Program-made: the position numbers and the translations under genes
Notes under the pieces: model-generated
Seen by the model: the letters and a program-made list of their open reading frames with translations, nothing else
What the model was told of the DNA's origin: nothing
Databases searched by the model: none
Source of the DNA: Camarhynchus parvulus
Lineage: Eukaryota; Chordata; Aves; Passeriformes; Thraupidae
NCBI RefSeq assembly: GCF_901933205.1
Contig: NC_044574.1
Span: 20,073,733-20,137,732 of the forward strand
DNA length: 64,000 nucleotides
Reading direction: 5' to 3'
In this document: positions 11,574 to 24,010 of the stretch, piece by piece
Layout of the letters: every line of letters begins with the position of its first letter
Position numbering within the stretch: the stretch's first letter is position 1

Positions 11574-12214
11574 TCTCGGGGTCGGCTGCTTGTTCTCTGA
11601 CCCCGAGGTGAGTTGGGTGGTCCAGGGAGCGACCCCAGGCTCTGAAGAATGAGACTGGACTCTTTGCTGTTCGGTCTTCAGGTTGTTTATTAAGTCTTAT
11701 CTACAAAATTTTCTTCGTGGCAGACAGAGGTCTGACCAGCAAGGCAGCCACGATGCTCTCCGACCGCCCCCAAGGCTGCTCCATCTCTTATACCACAAAT
11801 TACATATATCATATTTACCTTTACCTTCCAATACCTATCACCCATGTTGGACAGTGCACCTCTATTCTAAACCAATCCCCAAGTGCTAACATCACAGCAG
11901 AAGATGGAGAACAAGAAGAAGAAGGAAGAAGGATGAGACACGCCCTGTTCCCTCCATCTTGTCCCCATTACCTTTATACAAAAATTTTTAAAACTTATAT
12001 TTTCACCCTGTGTACACCTTATAAAAACACCCTTTAAACCTGTGACACCTTCCAGCCCTCATACCAAACTGGCAATTCATTTGCAGGATCGAAATCCAGC
12101 CACCAAGTGTTCTGGGCATCATGCCAAGATCTCCGAGCCCCCTGACGGGGTTTCGGCTCTCGACATGGTCTCGGGGGACTCCTCACATCCGGAGTGATGT
12201 GCAGAGTTCCCACA
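11574..12214 (-). mobile_element. Solo LTR, minus strand, ERVK-like by 6-bp TSD
   Basis: A 641-bp element flanked by a perfect 6-bp duplication atcatt at 11568-11573 and 12215-12220. Read on the minus strand it begins TGTGGGAACTCTGC and ends CCCCGAGA, so the expected terminal CA has become GA. Minus-strand signals are a TATA box TATAAGAG (plus 11785-11792) and AATAAA (plus TTTATT, 11686-11691), about 100 bases apart in the right order. It matches a common songbird LTR from memory. No internal retroviral sequence adjoins it. The frames 11683-12219 lie within it and are not genes. Confidence 0.85.
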
Positions 12215-12220
12215 ATCATT

Positions 12221-12880
12221 ATTTGAACTTTTTCATAAATTTGTGTTATTAGTTATTAGAAAAAAATAGCAGCATTTCATTTGGAATGAACTAGTAAACT
12301 TGAAGTCAAAAATACCTCTTTAGGGACAGAACTTGAAAAAAAATAATTATTTATATTCACACAGTATGGATTGAAAACAAAACCATGTAAAGGAACATAT
12401 TTTGAAAACCATAAGGGACCATGGCCAGGTGACTCTTTTATTCTTATCAGAATGACACATAAACTCAGACTCACTGTTCTAGTTACTGGAGAATTACATC
12501 AAAATATTCTGTCTCAAAGAGCTCTGACCCAGACATTATTGGTTTTGAACATATTTTATCCCAATCTCACCCTCATTTCCAGGCTTTTACAGACATGGAC
12601 TAAACATCTGTATCAACAGTCTTGATATAGTAGAATGTTTTGTAGTGTTAATGTCAAACAGATGAAGGATATGAATGCATCCTGGGCAGTGCCCAATGTT
12701 CTTTAATTATCAGTGATAGACATTGCAGTGACATCTTCGGTTGGACATAGTGAGAATACAAAGACTTCAAAGTGACAAATATAGGAATAATCAAGAAAAG
12801 GTAAAATCCCTCTTCCCTCTACCTTTTTTCTTCTCCAAACACTCACATATTTGCATCTCTTCAATGCTGTTGCTGCTTTA
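12221..12880. other. AT-rich sequence with no recognised gene
   Basis: Nothing specific is recognised. Part of 12700-12880 could belong to the following LTR-type element, whose left end I could not place. Confidence 0.45.
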
Positions 12881-12884
12881 TTGG

Positions 12885-13564
12885 CTGTTGTGATAACCTG
12901 GTGGGAAGGATGAAAGTTTGACAAGAAAGTCTCACAGATATATATGCTTAGCAGAAAGATTTTTAAATGTAGAGTCTGATGAAGGAATAGAGATGGAAGC
13001 AAGTTTTGACATAGAAAAAAAGAATTGCTGAACCAGTCTTACTGGCTAACCAAGGAGATAAAGGGTAGGTTAGTTAGAAGGGGTTTTTATGGCTTAGAGC
13101 AAAGGATAAACTCACCTCAAACAAGATGTTTCTACCAGGCAGAAAGAAAGCACAGGCAAACAAGTCAGCAAAGTTGCAAGTAGAAAAAAGGTCTCAGAAT
13201 TTTCCACTGCAAGAAAGCTGAATAACAAACTTCTAGCTTAAACTGTAATGTACTAACTGTTAGTGATTGGAGAATAGTAACATGAATATGGTAATTATAG
13301 TAGTTATGATAGGCTATAGATAATAGTTAAGGTATAGATTGGTTCTACTGTATTAAGATACTAAGCAAAGAAAAGTATATAATGCAATGGAACCAAAACC
13401 AAAGGGTCTCCAGGCCTGCCTGCAGCTGGAGCTGACAGCTGCAGGCACAGGCTCTGTCACCCATGACCCTGGACTGCTGTAACCTCTTGGATGGAATAAA
13501 CTGCATTTTGGAGAGCTGCCTAGAGACCTGCAGCTCTCATTTAAGCTCTTACAATAACCAAACA
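12885..13564 (+). mobile_element. Endogenous retroviral LTR, plus strand
   Basis: The sequence matches from memory a passerine LTR. Its core promoter order is clear: TATA box TATATAAT at 13376-13383, polyadenylation signal AATAAA at 13495-13500, then a U5-like end near CTCTTACAATAACCAAACA (13546-13564). The 5' boundary is uncertain; 12885 is an estimate and a start near 13005 is also possible. I could not find a convincing TSD. The frame 13353-13568 minus is antisense to the LTR end and not a gene. Confidence 0.6.
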
Positions 13565-13710
13565 CCAAGTGCCCCTGTCAGTTCACTGGAGGTGTGGAAT
13601 CTCTCATGATCCTCAGCTATCAGGGACTGAGCTGCCACATGGGAATGCTGCTGGTCATGTTTCCTACTGCCTCAATAAAACTTTGATCTATAAGATATTG
13701 TCAGACATAT
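13565..13710 (+). mobile_element. Second LTR-like 3' end abutting the first
   Basis: Directly after the previous LTR comes another stretch with its own AATAAA at 13674-13679, preceded by GGGACTGAGCTGCCACA and followed by TTGATCTATAAGATA. It has the look of an R/U5 region of a different avian LTR. Its upstream part is missing, so it may be a host LTR split by insertion of 12885-13564, or an unrelated fragment. Confidence 0.4.
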
Positions 13711-16700
13711 TGTCATTACTATTTGGACTACACCACCTCAGATCATCTTTTATTGGTGCTATTTCTCTCATCGGCTGTCATTGTGAATATTTTCCATTCA
13801 ATTTCTTTTGTGTCTCCATAATCAGAAAAACTATAGTTTGCACATCTTTCCCTTTTTTACTGAAATTAGTCACCACTTTTTAGAGTTTAGACTTTGAGTT
13901 AAGATTTTATTAAGTGGTTTTGAGGCTGCAAACTAAAAAATGTAAAATCAATGAAAAGGACGAATTTAACACTGAGATGTAAAACTGAAGCAGTGTCTCT
14001 TGTGAATCACAACTAGAAAAAGAAAACAAACAACTAGATGAAAAAACCTAACTAACTAAACCATTCATGATAATGAAAGGAATTAAATAAATATGTCAGT
14101 CCAGGTGAAATTGAAAGAGAGAATCAGACATAAAAGAATGAAAGAGATTATTCAGAACACTGCAACAGCAGCAACCAATTTCTATATAATGTAAGTGCAA
14201 GAGAAAACAAGTGAAAATATTTATCCCTTCTTGACTCCCAAATGGACTGTATTAAAAATAAAAAAAAACCCAAAAAAACAAAAAAAAAAAAAAAAAAACC
14301 AAACCAAACCAAAACAACAACAAAAAACCAAAAAAAACCAAAAAACCAAGAAAATTACTTTATTAGGCTGTAATTCAAAGTTAGTCTGAATCATCAAATT
14401 ACTTTTTATCAAATTATGCAAACCAATTCAAACTTAATAAAGCCCATTTCTTGTATTAGAAGAACATATTGACTCATTCACCTTCTTTTCTCAAAACTTT
14501 CTTTTATCAAGTATTATTTATAACCCTCCTCCCCCAAATTCTCATATTGATAGATGTTCTTGTGGAAATATGCTCCAGGTCTTCCATTGAGAGGACTGGC
14601 ACAATTTGCATAGCAGCCATACGCTTCTTGTAACTTTTACAGGCATTTAAGTCTCCATCCTTCTTTTCTATCTTCTTCTTCTCTTTATACAAAGAATGAC
14701 ATGGCTTGTTTTGCTAAATTATAGCTTGTCAGCATGCATTGTAACAGCAAAGAATGCTTGAAGAGACAGACAAATACACAGGCCTAGCTTTTCTTATCAG
14801 ATTCAAGTCACCTTTTTTTTATTATTATATAGACATATGAAAATAATTATGATTATTTTTTAAATTAACTGATACTTTGGTTGAATATATTCTTGGTACA
14901 AAATGCAGTCAAAGAACAGTGATTTGAATTCTTGAGAGATTTTGCACAGCCATTGTATAGTACACTCTGCTGTTAATATTTTTGCTTTTCAGTTCTAATA
15001 TTTTATAATTTGTGTTAAAAAAATTTAAATTATGAACATAGAGTTATTATATTATACTACTGTTTTCCCAGTGTTTCTAAAATACATTTATATAATGTAC
15101 TTTGTGCCTTGCAGCAAAAAGATATTGATTTTAAACAGATGGAAAACTCCAGAAAGGCTGATTCTCAATGTTTTCTTAACTTCTGTTTGCATAAAAAATG
15201 ACAGAAAGATCAATAAGTAAATTAAAGTATGGCAGTTTCAAAGGTGGATGTCTTTATTTTTCATGGGGATTCAGACTGGTATGCTTCACCAATATTCTGT
15301 GCTCTGTTCAGATTAATCAGATCATAATAAAACAAAGGCAGCTCTTTAAAAATAGTCTGATTTTTTAATAAGAATTTCAGTATATTTTTGGAATTTAGGG
15401 AAGATAAAATCAGCATTAGTGTAGCTAGAAATAAGGGAATAACTGTCTGTGTGCTATAGAGTTAGGAATATGAAAGACAGAATATTTGTTTGTTTTTACC
15501 TTTAGAATAGCTGGCTTTTGATATTATGCTGTTGGCTGCCACTTCAGATTATTTAGCGTTTCCTGATGTTGAGAAGAAATTTAAGTAATTTAAGTGCCAT
15601 CTAAGAATAAAATGTGAAGTTTCTTTTATAGTACTTTTTGATTTTATTAATATTTTTGTAACAAAACTTCAACCAATTAATTTTTATATTTAAATCATGT
15701 GGTTTGTCACTAGATACAGTTTCATCTATAAACCCTTCTATTAATTTGAGATCAATCCCTGATATTTGATTTTACTCTAATTTCAGACTTTATTCAATCT
15801 TGTCAAATTTTTCAAGTTTCCATTTGAAAACAATGTTTCTGGATGCTGACCATTAAAGACCAATTTTTTTTTTGAGTTATGAGCAGAAAGATGTGTCTGT
15901 TTACAGAAGTCTAGCAATCAAAAAAAAAAAGGAAAAAGTGTTCTTTTTGTTTTGTTCTGAAATAGAAGCAGGTTCTTAAGTTCTTTTAAAAGATAAGTTC
16001 AATTCTATCAGGGCAAAGTCTCTACACTCCGTTGCCATGCACTTCCTAGTCCTTTGGGTGCTTGCTCTGGTACTGTGTACTTGGGATAAAAAAGAATGAG
16101 GTTATTTAGTAATAAAAACCCCAAACTGTAAAAGATCCATAAATTTCAAAGCATCAGTTCCTAGAACAAACTCTTTCTGACTCAACTAAAGACCAGATGA
16201 TGAGTGGATGGATGAGAAGGCAGAAAGCAAAGACCTGTGGGTGGAATCTGTTATAGAAAGAATTAAAAAATCTCCCTAGGTACTTCCAAGACATTGTGAA
16301 GATTGCCAAGTATTTTCTCTCATTAATCAGTTGGTAATTCTGTAATTTCTCAGAATGTTTTTCTCACCCTAGTGTAATCAGGACTTCATTTCACCACAAC
16401 AGAAGAATATTAGTGGGTTTTTGTGATCTAAATTTTTAATATCTCTAGGTCATGCCCCCTTCCATTCTCATGTTAACTTGTTTTCTGTACATTGTCCAAA
16501 ATTTCTTTACTTTTTCTGAAATACAGGCTCCAGAGCTATTCTATCTAGATTGCCCAGTCTAAATCATATAACCAATGTTCATGACATCAGTAGATTGTAT
16601 GTGCAGGACTTCCTTTCTCTTTGCATATTGATGAGAGATGAAAATACTGATTATTTTATACTTAATAGTAATGGGTACATACAGATCCATATAAGAAACA

Positions 16701-17049
16701 TCTGACTGAAATCTCAATTAATTTGCCCATATAAGACAAAAAATATTTAATTGTTTACAAAACAAGAAGGCATAAATATTTCACTACAAGTGAAATTCTT
16801 TCTTAGAAATTTTTTGTCTCATGACACATACTAGAAAATGGTTATGTTTTTCTCTCAACCCATTATAAGTTTAGTGTAAATGAGCTGTTTTCAAGACCTG
16901 TGCACTAGACTTACAATAGTGAAACAATGAGAATTTTGTGGTTTTGCATCTTAAATGTTACAAATTTTGCAAAATTCAAACCGTATTTCGTAGCTGCAAT
17001 TCTTTTTAGAGGAATATTAATGGTTGTGAAAAGTCAGTATTAAACCAAT
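13711..17049. other. AT-rich unique sequence
   Basis: No gene recognised. Contains the A/C-rich tract listed separately and several A or T runs (for example near 14813 and 15919). Frames such as 14195-14421 on both strands are products of the low-complexity tract. Confidence 0.55.
14252..14355. repeat. A/C-rich low-complexity tract
   Basis: A long A run (14280-14298) followed by irregular CCAAA, CCAAAA and CAA units. It resembles the tract at 41066-41118. No TSD or retroposon body was found beside it. Confidence 0.8.
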
Positions 17050-18140
17050 CATTACTATCTCTCATAGAACTCTTCTGGAAAAAATGTCCAGCACACAGCT
17101 GGATAAACACATCATGTGATGGGTGAGCAGTTGGCTCACAGGTCAGGCACAAAGGGCTGCAGTGAATGGGGTGACATCAGAGTGGTGACCTGTCACTAGC
17201 GGGGTTCCACAGGCCTCCATTTTTGGCCAGGTGCTCTTCAGCATCTTCATAAATGCCTTGGGCACAGGACTGGGAAGGACTGAGAAGGTTTGCAGACGAT
17301 ACAAAAATGGGAGGAGTTGTTGACTCCTTTAAAGTGAGGGAGGCCCTGAAGAGAGTCCTAGACAAATCAGAGGGCTGAGCAATCACCAGCCATGTGAATT
17401 TCCACAAGCAAAAGTGCTGGATTCTGCACCAGGGATGGGACAGCCCCAGATGTATGTACAGACTGGGGGATGAGATGCTGGAAAGCAGTGCCACAGAAAG
17501 AGACCTGGGGGTCCTGGTCAATGGAAAGTTGAACATGAATCAGCAGTGTCCTGGCAGCCAGAATGACCAACCGTGTCCTGGAGGGCATCAGCATGGCCAG
17601 CTGGGCAAGGGAGGGGATTGTCTTGCTCTGCTGTGAGCTGGGGCAGCCTCACCTCGAGTGCTGGGGGCAGTTTTGGGCACCACAATATAAAAAAACATAT
17701 AAATCTCTTATATATCTAAAGGAGACCAATGAAAATTATGAAGGGCCCTGAGGAGAAATCATATGAGGAGCAGCTGAGGTCACTCAGGGAGAGATTGAAG
17801 GGAGTTGCAATTGCAGTTACAATTTCTTCTTGAGGGGAAGAGGAGGGGCAGGCACTGATCTCTTCTCTGTGGTTAGCAGTGACAAGACCCAAGGGAATGG
17901 CCTGAAGCAGTGTCAGGGGAGGTTTGGGCTGGATATTAGAAAAAATTCTTCATCCAGAAGGATATTGGGCACTGGAACAGGCTCCCCAGTGAAGTGGTCA
18001 CAACATCATGGACAGTTCAATAAATATTTGGACAACACTCTTGGTCACTGTTGGTGTGAAGATGGTAAGATACAGGGACAGGAATTGGACCGATGATCCT
18101 TGTGGGTCCCTCCAACCCAGGATATTCTGTGATTCTGTCA
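17050..18140 (+). mobile_element. CR1 LINE, 3' part of ORF2 and 3' UTR
   Basis: A 5'-truncated CR1 non-LTR retrotransposon of about 1.1 kb. The reverse-transcriptase core motif FADDTK is readable at 17289-17306, preceded by a GVPQ-like region near 17200. Further on, the C-terminal ORF2 words YRLGDEMLESS and ERDLGVLV are readable around 17457-17520, followed by the CR1 3' region and the typical end GGGTCCCTCCAACCCAGG plus ATTCTGTGATTCTGT. Several frameshifts and stops break ORF2, so it cannot code for a working enzyme. Relative to the family consensus as I know it, the segment after 17690 has lost bases and become AT-rich. Confidence 0.9.
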
Positions 18141-19974
18141 GACCTACTTGAATTTTAAATCCATTTGATGTCAAGCCCAAGAAAGGATAAAAATAGATCC
18201 TTTCTCTGTAAGTAATAGTTGAAAATGCTAGTGAGTTTTGAATGAGCAGATTACAACACACAACTGCAGATTAGAACAACTTCTGAGGATCTCATGCAGT
18301 AAAATTACTACTGAGATTATAGTAGGATTCTAAATAACATCACATTCTTGTATGATTTTAAAAAAAATTCTTTCTTCCTATCTTCTGTGATGGACATAAT
18401 CAGAAAACTTGTTTTATGTTATGTAAAACATTCAGGTGGTAATTTCTGAAGAGACTGAAGGGAAGAGTGCAGAAAAACACCAATACAGCCATGATGCTGA
18501 ATCTATCAGCTCTTTCAAAACTGTACAGATGAAAAAACAGAGGTTTTTGTGCTTTCATAACAAAGAATGTGGTACTTCATCCTGCAAAGTGTAAGGATAG
18601 AGGGTTTTATTATTTAGAGAAACTTTCAGGGACTTCTCTAAGCCCAATTTGTGTTCTCAGTCTTGGTTCAGCAGGTAAGAAACATCACTTTAAAGAAAAA
18701 CTTTTAAATGCAATCCTAGAACATCTGACTTGGGAAATGTCAACTTAAGACTTTAACCACATGACCTCAAAACTCAAAGCAAGTAGTACTGAACTGTCAC
18801 TGAGAGTGTAAATATAGGAAAGAAGACACTAAAAATCCAGGATAAGAACTCTTGCCAACCACACGCTTCCTTGAATTATACATTAAAACAGATTAGACTA
18901 TAAGAGTATCATCCTGTGAGTAGCAAGGTTGAGAAAACTACAGAGCAAAGCACATCACTTCTGACACCTAAGTTGCAAATGAGATGACAGTCATAAATTG
19001 ATTTCAGAAAAAAAAGGACTAAAGTTGCTATCTGTTCACTCGTTAAAATTCCCTCCACTTTAATAATCAGAATTTCCTGATATTCTGAGACCTGCAAGAG
19101 GTAACACCCGTTAGAAAAGTGCATCAGAAATTTAGGCAAATCTAACATGCGTTGTGAAAGTAGTGATGCGTAATCAGAATATGAAGTTAAAATTTTGTCT
19201 CTTCTTAACTTTGCTCAAAATATGAAATATATTCATTTTCTTCGAGGTTAGTAAGGCATTGCACAAATTCAATAGTTCTTTCAATTATTCAGAGTGAGTA
19301 TACTAATTAGTAATTTCTAGGAGAAATATGTCCTGAATCAATTTTACTCCTATAATAAATTTCTAAACAAAAGACTCCACATTTTAACATTATTCTTAAT
19401 AGACAAGGATAGTTGGAACCATCAGTCTTCCCTTTCCAGGGATTGCTTCTGTAATGGAATTTCTCTGCCTGCTTTTTTTCTTCTGCACACACACTGCACA
19501 CAAATATTATACAAAAAGAAGATAATGATTTTGAACAGAAAAAAATTATTATTGCACTTTGTTTATGGGGATTGTGATAGACAAAAATGCTGCATGTAGT
19601 TTGCAAATACAAATTATAAACAGCTAAAAATATTGAGCGGATGATTTTTAATATTTAAACAGAAAAATAAGTGTTGCCTCTGTGTTCAAAAATCTGGTAA
19701 AATGAATGAACAAAACTGAGTATTTCTATGCACAAGTTTGCTAATCAGAACAAACTCAAGATATTTTACAAAATTTTGCTGATTATAAATATCTTATGCT
19801 ATAATTGCTAACAGTGTAAGAGTAATCATGCTTTAAAATATATTAATTTCCTTGAATTATTTGACTCTTTTTGGCTAATTATATGGGATTTTAAAAATAA
19901 TATTAATCAATATAACTCAACTTTTGAATTTATAGCTGTCCACAAGATACATGCAAATAAAACTAACTACAATT
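18141..19974. other. AT-rich unique sequence
   Basis: No gene, repeat family or RNA recognised. The frame 19307-19612 minus has no recognisable features. Confidence 0.55.
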
Positions 19975-20615
19975 ATCAGAGTGGCTGGAAAGATGTCTGT
20001 TGAAAAAGGAGCTGGGGTGCTGATTCACAGCCTGCTGAATATGAGCCAGTGTGTGCCCGGGTGGCCAAGAAGGCCGATGGCATCTGGCCTGTATCAAAAA
20101 TAATGTGCCCAGCAGGACCAGGGCAGTGGTTGTCCCCCTGTACTTGGTTGAGGCCACACCTTAAATCCTGTGTTCAGGTTTTTCTGCTCCTCAGAACAGG
20201 AAAGACATTGAGAGGCTGCAGCAGATCCAGAGAAGGGAGCTGGGAAAAGGTCAGAGCACAAATCTTACAAACAGCAGCTGAGGGAGCTGAGGTTGTTCAT
20301 CCTGAAGAAAAGGAGGCTCAGGGGACTTTATCTCCTCTACAACACCTGAAATTAAGTTCCAGTGAGGTGGTGATTGGTGTCTTCTCCCTAGGAGCAAGAG
20401 ATAGGACAAGGGAAAGTAGCCTCGAGTTGGGCCAAGGGAGGGAAAATTTCCTTATTGAAAGGGCAGTCAAGCATTGGAACAGGCTGTCCAGGGAACTGGT
20501 TGAGTCCTGAGGTATTTAAAAGATGTGTAGATGTGGCACTTATGGACATGGTTTAGTGGCAGGCTTGGCAGTGCTAATCTAATGGTTGGACCTGATGATC
20601 TTACATGGAAAAAAT
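19975..20615 (+). mobile_element. CR1 LINE fragment, ORF2 end and 3' UTR
   Basis: Follows the CR1 consensus from the C-terminal ORF2 region (ARVAKKADGI near 20052) through AAGCATTGGAACAGGCTGTC (20469-20488) to GGTTGGACCTGATGATCTTA (20584-20603). It belongs to a different CR1 subfamily from the 17-kb copy, since the 3' region differs. The usual octamer tail has decayed to A-rich sequence. The 153-codon frame 20049-20510 is the remains of ORF2 joined to shifted frames, not a host gene. Confidence 0.9.
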
Positions 20616-22439
20616 AGTAAAATGTTTCCATCATGACTGTCCTGAGAGAGTGAGAACAATAAAGTAGAATTTATCAGATGTTATTAGATTAAAAAGGCTG
20701 AAATTCACATGTAATGCCACTATCTTTTGTTGCCTTTAAAACACAGTTCCACAATGTTGCCTTAAAACATAGTTCCCATGTTTACATCTAAATTAACCCG
20801 TCATTTGCTGGGTGGGTTTTTGGTATTAAAAAATGCCTCATTGTTTTTCTAGGATTGATATCAGATATATCTTGACCTAATGTAAGCAGTACAACCTGTA
20901 AGTATGGGATTTTTCTAGGGAAATTTTCTTCTCATTTGCTTTGCAGAAACTAGATTCTAGTCCAGAGCTTTTGAAGATAAAACAGATTTAACTTACTTAG
21001 GTTAGCATTGATTTTAAACCACTCCTGCATCAAACCATTGTCACTTGTATTGTTGTTGCTGTAGAAAATCAATAAATGTATTCAGCAGTTATGTTTATTA
21101 TATTTGTTATATTTATCCTTTGAAATTACTAATTTTTTTCCTCCTACAAAATACTATGGGATTATTTTAATGCTATAAAGTTGTGACATATATTAGCAGG
21201 TGCTTAAGATACTCCTAGCACCTGTCATACTGATATTTCAATTCTCAGAAATATACCAAAGGAATATAACTTTTTTGTTTCAGCAGAATAAGTTTTTTCA
21301 AATGTTAAGACTTTCCAGCTTTAATGGTTAAATTTCAACACAGGCTTGGTGAAACTAGTGAACAATAGAAATTAATCTTTTGTAGTAGGCTAAATTACTT
21401 GAGAAAAATGTGATATACTTGCAAACCTGACCCACAACTCTTCATCTCTTCTAGAAATTGCATAGTTTCCCAGGCCATGGAGTGCCCTAAAAATTAATTT
21501 TGACTTTGACAGTAGTTTACACAAAGTATTTAGAGACATAATTATCAAGAGACTAAAGAAATGTTGTGATGGGAGACCTTGAAAGAATCTGCAGAGCTAA
21601 AATGTATATTATGAAAGCCACATATACAAGATGGGGAGATCTTAATGAGTTATCACTCAGAAAGGACATCTTGAGATTACTGTAGGTAACCATCTGAAAA
21701 CATCTCTCAAAAGTTACTACTACTTCATGTAGTAGATGCATTATAATGGGTCTCATAATAGGATTCTGAGAAAGTCAAGGGAGTGTGATAAGAAATATGG
21801 AATTGTTTTGAAGCAAATGAGACTGAAATAGTAGGACAAAGTAGTAGATGATGGCTACTAGAGAAGTGAACAAAAACAAGAGTAATCTGCCATAAGTGAA
21901 TAGATTTTGACTATTTATAATTTTCTGCAGTAGTTGAATTAGACTGTATTCAGTGAAATAAATATTTCAAACAGGAAGCTTCAAAGCTTGCAGAACAAGC
22001 ACTTCATCACATGCTCATGAATTGTAGTACTCTATCACTATATCATCTCTAGGATGCTGTACAGACCAGAAGTATAAATGAGTTCCAGACATTATATTCA
22101 AATTAACACAAACTAATATAATCTGCAGAATGAAATAGATTTTTCAGATATTATCTCAATTTCAGCACTCTGTTGAAACACATGGCATCACCCAAATACA
22201 CTTTCTTAAGAAACGGGTGCTTCCTAAAATAACAGAAAGCATCTGAACAGGAGGGACTTCTGTTTTAACCAGTATTTTCGAGTTCTTCCTAATCACAAAA
22301 TTAGACATCAAGGCAATTTTTGTCATGTAAGTATGTAAAGCTATTGCACAGCTGCAAGAGAGTGTTTGGTTTTTACTTACTATTGACACTTAATGGAGAC
22401 TTTTTTTCTCTCAGAATAAAAACAGCTTTATTCAGAAAT
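20616..22439. other. AT-rich unique sequence
   Basis: No gene, repeat family or RNA recognised. The frame 21553-21756 minus is without recognisable features. Confidence 0.5.
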
Positions 22440-22840
22440 GTTGTCACCAGCCACACCCAGTATAGGAAATTAAGGGACTGGACTCATCTAGGAAAGTTAT
22501 AAAAGACAAGGAGGAGTGCAGGGATGGGATGGTGGCCCAGGGCAGGCAGGGCTGTGCCGCCCTGAGAGAGAAGCAGAGCAGAGCAGGACGGCCACAGCAG
22601 TGCACAATCAGCACTGGACAAAGGGAGGGGATGAGCAAGGTCAGGGATCATCTGGGGAGCAGAATCAGCACATCAGGGGGGGCAGGAGCACGACTGACCT
22701 GGGGGACACCCATGGCAGGGTTCAGGCAGGGATGTGACCTTCACATCTGAGCTTAACTCCAGCCTCTGAACACAGGGACAGGGAGGGATATGTGTAAGGG
22801 GGGGAGTGTTCATCCTAGAAAGGGGTCAGGGGATACTGAC
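22440..22840. other. GC-rich patch with TATA-like box, identity unknown
   Basis: Markedly G-rich compared with the AT-rich flanks, with many purine runs. A TATA-like TTATAAAAG lies at 22498-22506, just before the GC-rich part. Overlapping frames exist on both strands, but none has a recognisable domain. It could be an LTR or an ERV leader remnant, given that most GC-rich blocks in this window are ERV-derived, or an old gene fragment. No polyadenylation signal or TSD was found. Confidence 0.3.
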
Positions 22841-23639
22841 TGGGGCCATTTCCCAGTTACTCCTAGTTACCCTATGTGGATAAAGGGTATTTATTATTTT
22901 TATATAATTTATGCCATTTATTTTTATACAATTTTGCCATCAGCAAGTTATGTTTCAAGTTTCTTAGTCTTCATAGTTCTTGTGACTGACATTTTTCTGG
23001 AAGAAATTTTTTCACTTAAATGTATGTATTAGTTTTGTAAAGGAAGCACATTTAGCAATTTTTCCTTTAGTCTTCTGATTTTCCCAATCCTTTTATGTCA
23101 GTAACTTCATTTCATAAAAACTATTTATTTTTAAGATACCAATGAAGAAAAACCCAGTAGGTGCAGACATCATATAGGCAATATCAGTAAGAGTTCTGGC
23201 CTACACTGTGAACTTCTGTGCACTCATGGAAGCCAGATATAATTAATATTAATCGAATAATTAAATTTAATTCAGCCTTCATTCTCTTGTCATAAGATCC
23301 CACGACCTGTCATGAACAACATTAGAATAATCAGTTAATTCTGTTAAGATGTGCTGAAATTTTACTTTAAGAGCACACCATGTCCCTTGCTTAGTTAATC
23401 CTTCTGCTCAGCTCCTCATAACCCCTACATGCTGAATTAGCTTAGTTTTCTACGGTAAGACTTGTCTTTTTCTGCAGTTCTACCTCTGAAGCTGCTAAAA
23501 GGTCACCTAAAGATTCTCACAGCACAGAAACACAATATTTTGTATGAAAAAAAAATCACAGCTGGATTCATCACTAAGGAAATTCTTTTTGTCACTGCAG
23601 CAACAGTTTATAAGTTCCACATTGTGAAGACAAACTATA
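22841..23639. other. AT-rich unique sequence
   Basis: Nothing recognised. An ATTAATATTAATCGAATAAT-type AT patch lies near 23240. Confidence 0.5.
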
Positions 23640-24010
23640 CCCATGAGAAGTTTCCCAGAATATGTCACTGTTTGCTGCTGGGCCAACCTCTCAGTGCCTG
23701 TTTCTCAGTGTGGCTGGTGAACAGCAGCTGAGGACCAGCGCAGTGTCAGCGGGGCTGAGGGCATTCCTGTCCTGCTGGCAGTGCCTGGCAGAGGCTCCCA
23801 GGCAATCTGCAATGGCCACCACAGCCAGGGCCAAACGCCTGCCCATGGGGTCTGTGCCACTTTTTGTGGAGATGCTGGCACTTGCTCCCTGCCAGAAAAT
23901 GTGTTACTTGCAGTGCAGGCTCAGCCTTACTTGGAGGGCATGGAGCTGTGGCAGCCTTGTCTCTGTTGGATGCTTTCTGTTGGCCAATTTAACAAATTCT
24001 CTACAAGGGC
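23640..24010. other. GC-rich patch with overlapping open frames, identity unknown
   Basis: A 370-base block of higher GC. Two plus frames (23662-24018 and 23781-24062) are open across it, rich in Cys, Trp and Gly, but no domain is recognised. The block does not match a CR1 or LTR that I know. A decayed retrocopy or an unrecognised repeat are both possible. The open length is partly explained by the low frequency of stop codons in GC-rich DNA. Confidence 0.25.

Noticed and set aside
14195..14421. Lys/Gln-rich and Phe-rich proteins on opposite strands
   Set aside because: They translate an A/C low-complexity tract and its complement.
20049..20510. 153-codon protein gene
   Set aside because: The DNA follows the CR1 LINE consensus throughout; the frame is a decayed ORF2 with shifts.
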